Origin: Streptomyces sp. DSM 110735
GTDB taxonomy: Bacteria; Actinomycetota; Actinomycetes; Streptomycetales; Streptomycetaceae
Assembly: GCF_016482685.1 (NCBI RefSeq)
Contig: NZ_JACYHF010000001.1
Coordinates: 496,001 to 560,000 of the forward strand
DNA: 64,000 nt
Reading direction: 5' to 3'
A program made the position numbers and the translations under genes. A model generated the notes under the pieces. It had not been told where the DNA came from, searched no databases, and saw only the letters and a program-made list of their open reading frames with translations. Shown here piece by piece: positions 60,331 to 64,000 of this stretch (position 1 is the first letter of the stretch; every line of letters begins with the position of its first letter).

Positions 60331-61103
60331 TCGACCTGCCCCGCCCCCGTGCCACCCGCGTACTTGGTGAAGCGACCCCGCCAGCGGGCCGTGGTGGACA
60401 CCAGGTCCACCAGCCGCAGCTCCGCCAACTCCTCGACGAGGCCGGGCAGTTCGGGCTCAACGCAGATGCCGGCCTCGATAGCCCGGCAGTACGCGGCGCG
60501 GAGGGCCGGGCCGTCGTCGGAGCCGCGCAGCGCCGTCTCCAGCACCCGCGTACCCATGCCGTGGGCCACGACGCTCACCGCGGTGCCCAGGGCCTGCTCA
60601 TGGAGTGGGCTCGGGTGAGGCTCCAGCGTGATGTGGTGCACCCCGCGGTGGCGAATGACCGCGAAGAAGCCCACCCACCACGCGGCGGCGGCGCTGACGG
60701 CGATCACGGCATCGGACCAGGCGGCCCCGGACTGTTCCGCGAGGAGGTTCTGGGCAGTGGTGTCGGCGGCGCGGTGAAGTGTCCCGCGCCGGTTCCGGGA
60801 CTCCGCTCCGTGCCGCTGGGGCAGCTCCCACCAGAAGCCGAGCCCCGCGTCCTCCAGCAACGTCATCACAGCCTTGTCGCCTGCCGACAGCGGAGAGGGG
60901 CGCTGGGCCAGCACGGAGACATCGACGCCGGGGACGTCCGGCAGCGCCTTTTCCCCGGCGACAGCAGCCCTCCATTCGTCGAGATGAAGATGGAGCCGCT
61001 GGGTCAGTAGCCCGTCCGCCAGCGTCTGCCAGGCATGGGCGAGCGGCGGAGAACCGGGAGGCCGGGTCGGCAGGGTCAAGGAGGTCACAGGTCGGATCCT
61101 CAC
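60327..61103 (-). CDS. First gene of the RiPP/PEP-mutase operon, unknown function
   Basis: 258 aa from GTG at 61103. No family recognised. Mainly helical: HAWQTLADGLLTQRLHLHLDEW, SDAVIAVSAAAAWWVGFFAVI (hydrophobic, may be buried or membrane-associated) and a C-terminal LVEELAELRLVDLVSTTARW. Overlaps the kinase gene by 4 bases, so belongs to the operon. The promoter should lie in the gap to the XRE gene at 61236. Confidence 0.65.
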   Translation of the reverse strand: MRIRPVTSLTLPTRPPGSPPLAHAWQTLADGLLTQRLHLHLDEWRAAVAGEKALPDVPGVDVSVLAQRPSPLSAGDKAVMTLLEDAGLGFWWELPQRHGAESRNRRGTLHRAADTTAQNLLAEQSGAAWSDAVIAVSAAAAWWVGFFAVIRHRGVHHITLEPHPSPLHEQALGTAVSVVAHGMGTRVLETALRGSDDGPALRAAYCRAIEAGICVEPELPGLVEELAELRLVDLVSTTARWRGRFTKYAGGTGAGQVE

Positions 61104-61135
61104 GTCCGTGGAGTCGCGGCACGCGGCTCAGTTCG

Positions 61136-61150
61136 GTGGTGCTCCACCAC
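61136..61150. promoter_or_regulatory. Palindrome between operon and XRE regulator
   Basis: GTGGTG-CTC-CACCAC, a perfect 6+3+6 palindrome, in the 132-base gap between divergent genes. Candidate site for the XRE protein encoded next to it. Confidence 0.5.
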
Positions 61151-61235
61151 GATGGCCGCCCTGCAGGCCCACGCCTATGAGTGTTTATGAGCCCCACCAG
61201 CGGAACGTGTCCGAGTGGTCGCAGAGCGAGGCAGA

Positions 61236-62807
61236 ATGCCGACCATGGTCGACAGCGGACAGCGGCGGTGTGTGCGTTGCGGTGCCCTTCTCAGCCGCTT
61301 CAACGCCGGTACACGATGCGCCTCATGTCAGGACGGGCCAGCCGCCCGACGGGCCGATCCGGCCTTCTGGCGTGATCCGACGGTCCGGCGAGCCGTGGCC
61401 GCGTGGGAACTCGGCACCGTCGTGAAGCTGTTCAGGAAGCACACGGGTCTCTCCCAGGCCGGTGTAGCGCGGATGGTCAGCATCGACCAGGCTGAGGTCA
61501 GCAGACTGGAACGCGGGCTCAAACAGATTCGTGACCGACGCCAGTTCGTGCAGTGGACCGATGCTCTGGGAGTTCCGGAGGAGTTGCTGGGCCTCCTGCC
61601 CACGGCTGATCCGCACAGTCCGGACTCCACGGGCCGACCAGGAATGGCGGCCACCCGAGCCCATGGGTACGCCGCGTTGCCCGAGGGGCCAGGCCAGCTG
61701 CTGTTACCCGCCGGCCGGTCCGTCTCGACGACTGCGCTTCCTGCGCTGAGTCTTCCCGCGGCTTCCTTCCTCGGTGACAGCCTGCTACTCGACTCCCGTC
61801 CGGAGCTGAGTGCCTGGCGCGCCATGCCCATGCGCGCGCTGATCGTCGCCAACCGAACCGTGGACGGAGCGATGCGGCAGTTCGTCATCGACGCCCGACC
61901 GGCCAGCCCAGGTGGCACCGCCTCCGACCCGGTGGACATCCCCGCCGCGTACGAACTGGATGACCTGACCTACGGCATCCTGTGGGCTATGTCAGGATTC
62001 GAGGCAGCACTCCTCGGCGACGACCAAGCCCTGTACACCTCGCTGGCGTCCCTCACCGTCCTCCCAGGCACACCAGTCGCTTCCGACCACGGGCTGACCG
62101 AAGTCTCCCGGATGCTGATCGGCTCGGAGACCGCAGCGCGGTACATCCTGGGCCACCGTGACCACCTGGGTGACGAACCCGTCTTCTGGACAAGGGAACA
62201 GCGCGGTGAGGAGGCCGCCACATGGCTGTTCTTCAAACACAAGTACCGATACCTCGAACGAATGGCACCCCGGCATCCGGACGGTGCCAGCGGCCGGGGG
62301 TTCTGCGTTCCCGACGCGGCGGTCGCTGCCTCGCCGGCTTACGAGCGCGTTCTGTTGTTCCTCGCCATCGCGCTCATGGAGTCCTTCGGTATTCGCACCT
62401 GGGTGACGGATGACAGCGGATTCGCCCACACCGACGGCTTCGCTCTCTCTCGCGGGCGCCGGGCCGTCATCGCCTCTTGGGTAAGGACCAAGGGTGCCTC
62501 CCACCTCGCGGTCACCGCGAGGCCGGGGGTCCTGCGAACGTTCGCTGACGTTACCGGCCACGTCAGCCACCACTCGGCCACGGCGGCCGAGCAAACTGGG
62601 CAGCGCCTTGCGGCAACGGCGGAGTACCTTGGCCTCGATGCCTACTGGCTCGGTCGCCGGTGCGCACAGTTGTCGGCAGTCGGCACAGAGCGGCTCGCCC
62701 GGCCGCGCAGCCGATTGCTCGGCCTCGAAGGGCTGGAGGCGGCCTGCCAGTTCGTGTCCGAACAGCTGGTGATCCTTCCGCGTACCCGGACGGCACCGAC
62801 CCGATAG
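61236..62807 (+). CDS. XRE-family regulator with N-terminal zinc ribbon
   Basis: 523 aa. ATG at 61236 (MPTMVDSGQRRC) with GAGG upstream; GTG at 61215 and ATG at 61245 are alternatives. C-x2-C pairs CVRC and CASC (about 12-31) form a zinc ribbon. Helix-turn-helix at about 60-120: FRKHTGLSQAGVARMVSIDQAEVSRLERG. The remaining 400 residues are a large, unrecognised domain with a His- and Trp-rich part (WFF, YRYLERMAPRHPDG, WVTDDSGFAHTDGF) that could sense a ligand. Divergent from the operon; likely its regulator. Confidence 0.82.
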   Translation: MPTMVDSGQRRCVRCGALLSRFNAGTRCASCQDGPAARRADPAFWRDPTVRRAVAAWELGTVVKLFRKHTGLSQAGVARMVSIDQAEVSRLERGLKQIRDRRQFVQWTDALGVPEELLGLLPTADPHSPDSTGRPGMAATRAHGYAALPEGPGQLLLPAGRSVSTTALPALSLPAASFLGDSLLLDSRPELSAWRAMPMRALIVANRTVDGAMRQFVIDARPASPGGTASDPVDIPAAYELDDLTYGILWAMSGFEAALLGDDQALYTSLASLTVLPGTPVASDHGLTEVSRMLIGSETAARYILGHRDHLGDEPVFWTREQRGEEAATWLFFKHKYRYLERMAPRHPDGASGRGFCVPDAAVAASPAYERVLLFLAIALMESFGIRTWVTDDSGFAHTDGFALSRGRRAVIASWVRTKGASHLAVTARPGVLRTFADVTGHVSHHSATAAEQTGQRLAATAEYLGLDAYWLGRRCAQLSAVGTERLARPRSRLLGLEGLEAACQFVSEQLVILPRTRTAPTR

Positions 62808-62865
62808 CCTGCCTCAACCACTCGTGAGGCCGCACTCGACGGCGTCCGGACAGGGGAGCAGGGAC

Positions 62866-63864
62866 ATGACGGAGTCGGTCAGGAACGTGGCGGTCTTCTC
62901 CCTCGGCGGCACGATCGCCATGACCACCGATCCCATCACCGGAGGCGTCGTCCCCGCACTCTCGGCCCACGAACTCCTCGCCGCGGTACCGGCGTTGACC
63001 ACGAGCGGCATCGGCCTTAAGGTGCGGGACTTCCGGCGCTTGCCCGGCGCATCCCTGACCTTTGAGGACCTCACCGCGCTGTCGGCCGCGATCACGGCCG
63101 AGCTGGAGAACGGTGACGTCGATGGCGTCGTCATCACCCAGGGCACCGACACCATCGAGGAGACCGCCTTCCTTCTCGACCTCCACCACGGCCACGAGCA
63201 GTCGGTCGTCGTCACCGGCGCGATGCGCAACCCAACCCTGCCCGGCGCCGACGGCCCGGCCAACCTGTACGCCGCCGTCCTGGCCGCCGTCGAACCCGGA
63301 CTCAGCGGCGCCGGCTGCCTCGTCGTGCTCGGCGACGAGGTCCACTCTGCCCGGACCGTCCGAAAGTCTCACACCACCAGCCCCGCCGCCTTCACCTCAC
63401 CGGCGTGCGGCCCCATCGCGCGAATCGCGGAGAACCGAGTACGGATGGTGGGCGCCGTGCCGCCCCGCAGACTTCTGGTCGGCGCCCCCGACCGTGAGGC
63501 GCGCGTCGGGCTCTACACCGTCACCCTCGGCGACGACGGCACCCTGCTCGAACTGTGGGACGGCAACTGCGACGGACTCGTGGTCGCGGCCTTCGGCGTC
63601 GGTCACGTCCCGGAGCGTCTCGTCGAAGGGCTCACCAAGCTCGCGTCCCGTATCCCCGTGGTCCTCACCTCCCGCATCGGTAACGGGCCCGTCCTGTCCG
63701 ACACGTACGGCTTCCCTGGCTCTGAGAAGGACCTCCTCGGACGAGGACTCATCGGTGCCGGAGACCTCGGCCCGTACCAGGCACGGCTCCTGCTGCAGGC
63801 CCTGCTCGCCCAGGGCGCCGACGGCGCGACGGTCCGCCAGACCTTCACCACCTTCGCTCGCTGA
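62866..63864 (+). CDS. Asparaginase-family protein
   Basis: 332 aa. ATG at 62866 after GGGGAGCAGGGAC. Asparaginase signatures: first Thr motif FSLGGTIAMTTD (11-22) and the second ITQGTDTIEETAFLL (about 88-102), with TGAMRNP and the C-terminal KLASRIPVVLTSRIGNGPVLSDTYGF. Family hydrolyses Asn (or Gln or isoaspartyl bonds) to Asp and ammonia. Cytosolic; no signal peptide. Follows the regulator by 58 bases; a role in the peptide pathway is possible but not shown. Confidence 0.9.
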   Translation: MTESVRNVAVFSLGGTIAMTTDPITGGVVPALSAHELLAAVPALTTSGIGLKVRDFRRLPGASLTFEDLTALSAAITAELENGDVDGVVITQGTDTIEETAFLLDLHHGHEQSVVVTGAMRNPTLPGADGPANLYAAVLAAVEPGLSGAGCLVVLGDEVHSARTVRKSHTTSPAAFTSPACGPIARIAENRVRMVGAVPPRRLLVGAPDREARVGLYTVTLGDDGTLLELWDGNCDGLVVAAFGVGHVPERLVEGLTKLASRIPVVLTSRIGNGPVLSDTYGFPGSEKDLLGRGLIGAGDLGPYQARLLLQALLAQGADGATVRQTFTTFAR

Positions 63865-63891
63865 TCCCATCTCGTCAGGAGACACCCCAGC

Positions 63892-64000
63892 ATGCGTGCT
63901 CACGAGCTGACCGTCGGTCGTACCTTCGGGGTCACTTTCGACCACGGGGAGGACTTCTTTGAGGCGCTGACCATCTTCTGCCGGGACAACGGCGTACGCC
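63892..64000 (+). CDS. DUF296/PPC-domain protein (partial)
   Basis: ATG at 63892 after AGGAGACACCCCAGC; cut by the window end. The visible 36 residues, MRAHELTVGRTFGVTFDHGEDF and following FEALTIFCRDNGVR, match the start of PPC/DUF296 domains (HGEDxxEALxxFCxxxGV). Begins 27 bases after the asparaginase gene, so co-transcription is likely. Confidence 0.6.
   Translation, partial: MRAHELTVGRTFGVTFDHGEDFFEALTIFCRDNGVR

Larger units (their letters stand above)
45333..64000. mobile_element. Putative genomic island (left end to window edge)
   Basis: The tRNA 3' fragment marks the left end. With the tRNA on the minus strand, an element that integrated there would lie to its right and would be bounded on the far side by the restored whole tRNA, outside this window. 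The content fits: unknown proteins, a frameshifted gene, a large biosynthetic operon, and no household genes. No intact integrase is seen in the window. Confidence 0.65.

Noticed and set aside
62866..63864. Asparaginase as certain member of the peptide pathway
   Set aside because: It is on the opposite strand after the regulator, with no overlap with the operon; kept only as a possible link.
45390..64000. Complete prophage or conjugative element
   Set aside because: No phage structural, relaxase, TraB-type or intact integrase gene is visible in this part.

Overview
The window looks like chromosome from a Streptomyces species. It has very high GC with strong third-position GC bias, GTG/TTG starts, purine-rich ribosome binding sites, two adjacent SigB-type sigma factors matching the sporulation pair sigN/sigF, F420- and mycothiol-type enzymes and an iron box of the DmdR/DtxR kind. 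The first two thirds read as conserved core chromosome. The last third, right of a tRNA-Ser 3' fragment near 45.3 kb, reads as a genomic island.

Core part (1-45.3 kb). A PAS-domain kinase-like protein lacking the phospho-accepting histidine runs off the left edge. Then come tRNA-Ser(GCU) and tRNA-Arg(ACG), an ECF sigma factor with a one-TM partner, a MarR regulator divergent from a small membrane protein, a Bro-N protein and a DUF2797 protein. From 8.2 to 14.3 kb an overlapping operon encodes a two-component system, a GT2-GtrA fusion and an ArnT-like glycosyltransferase, probably a lipid-linked sugar envelope pathway. Two efflux systems follow: an MFS/TetR pair with a perfect palindromic operator, and a MarR/MFS/YceI set whose transporter and YceI protein share carboxypeptidase-regulatory-like domains. 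Next are sigN/sigF, tRNA-Ser(CGA), tadA with its associated protein, a 1-kb G-rich repeat-bearing gap, upp, a LytR-C protein, a ParB-like small protein and a HerA-like ATPase. At 32.6-36.1 kb an iron box lies between a siderophore-interacting reductase and a penicillin-acylase-like/AlcB-acyltransferase pair. CopCD, a poly-gamma-glutamate hydrolase-like protein, a DsbA-like protein, a DUF1906 protein with a Tat-exported neighbour and a GH16 glucanase close the core.

Island part (45.3-64 kb). The 3' half of a tRNA-Ser(GGA) gene, including encoded CCA, lies on the minus strand at 45333-45389 and is the classic scar of integration into a tRNA gene. By that geometry the island extends right, past the window end. 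Its left arm holds proteins of unknown function, one broken by a frameshift at a C5 run, and a two-gene unit (50829-51867) whose products share a glycine-rich motif, one of them membrane-bound.

The most interesting segment is a minus-strand run of eleven genes from 61103 to 52050, most overlapping by 4-10 bases. In order: unknown protein, thymidylate-kinase-like protein, PEP-mutase-like enzyme, degenerate Nudix protein, TylF-type methyltransferase, D-2-hydroxyacid dehydrogenase, nucleotidyltransferase, radical SAM/SPASM enzyme with an extra C-terminal domain, 2OG-Fe(II) oxygenase, a 53-residue candidate precursor peptide, a strong hairpin, and an HEXXH protein. A zinc-ribbon/XRE regulator is divergent at the head, followed by an asparaginase and the start of a DUF296 gene. 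I read this as a probable undescribed RiPP-type system joined to small-molecule enzymes that could make or attach a phosphonate- or hydroxyacid-like group.
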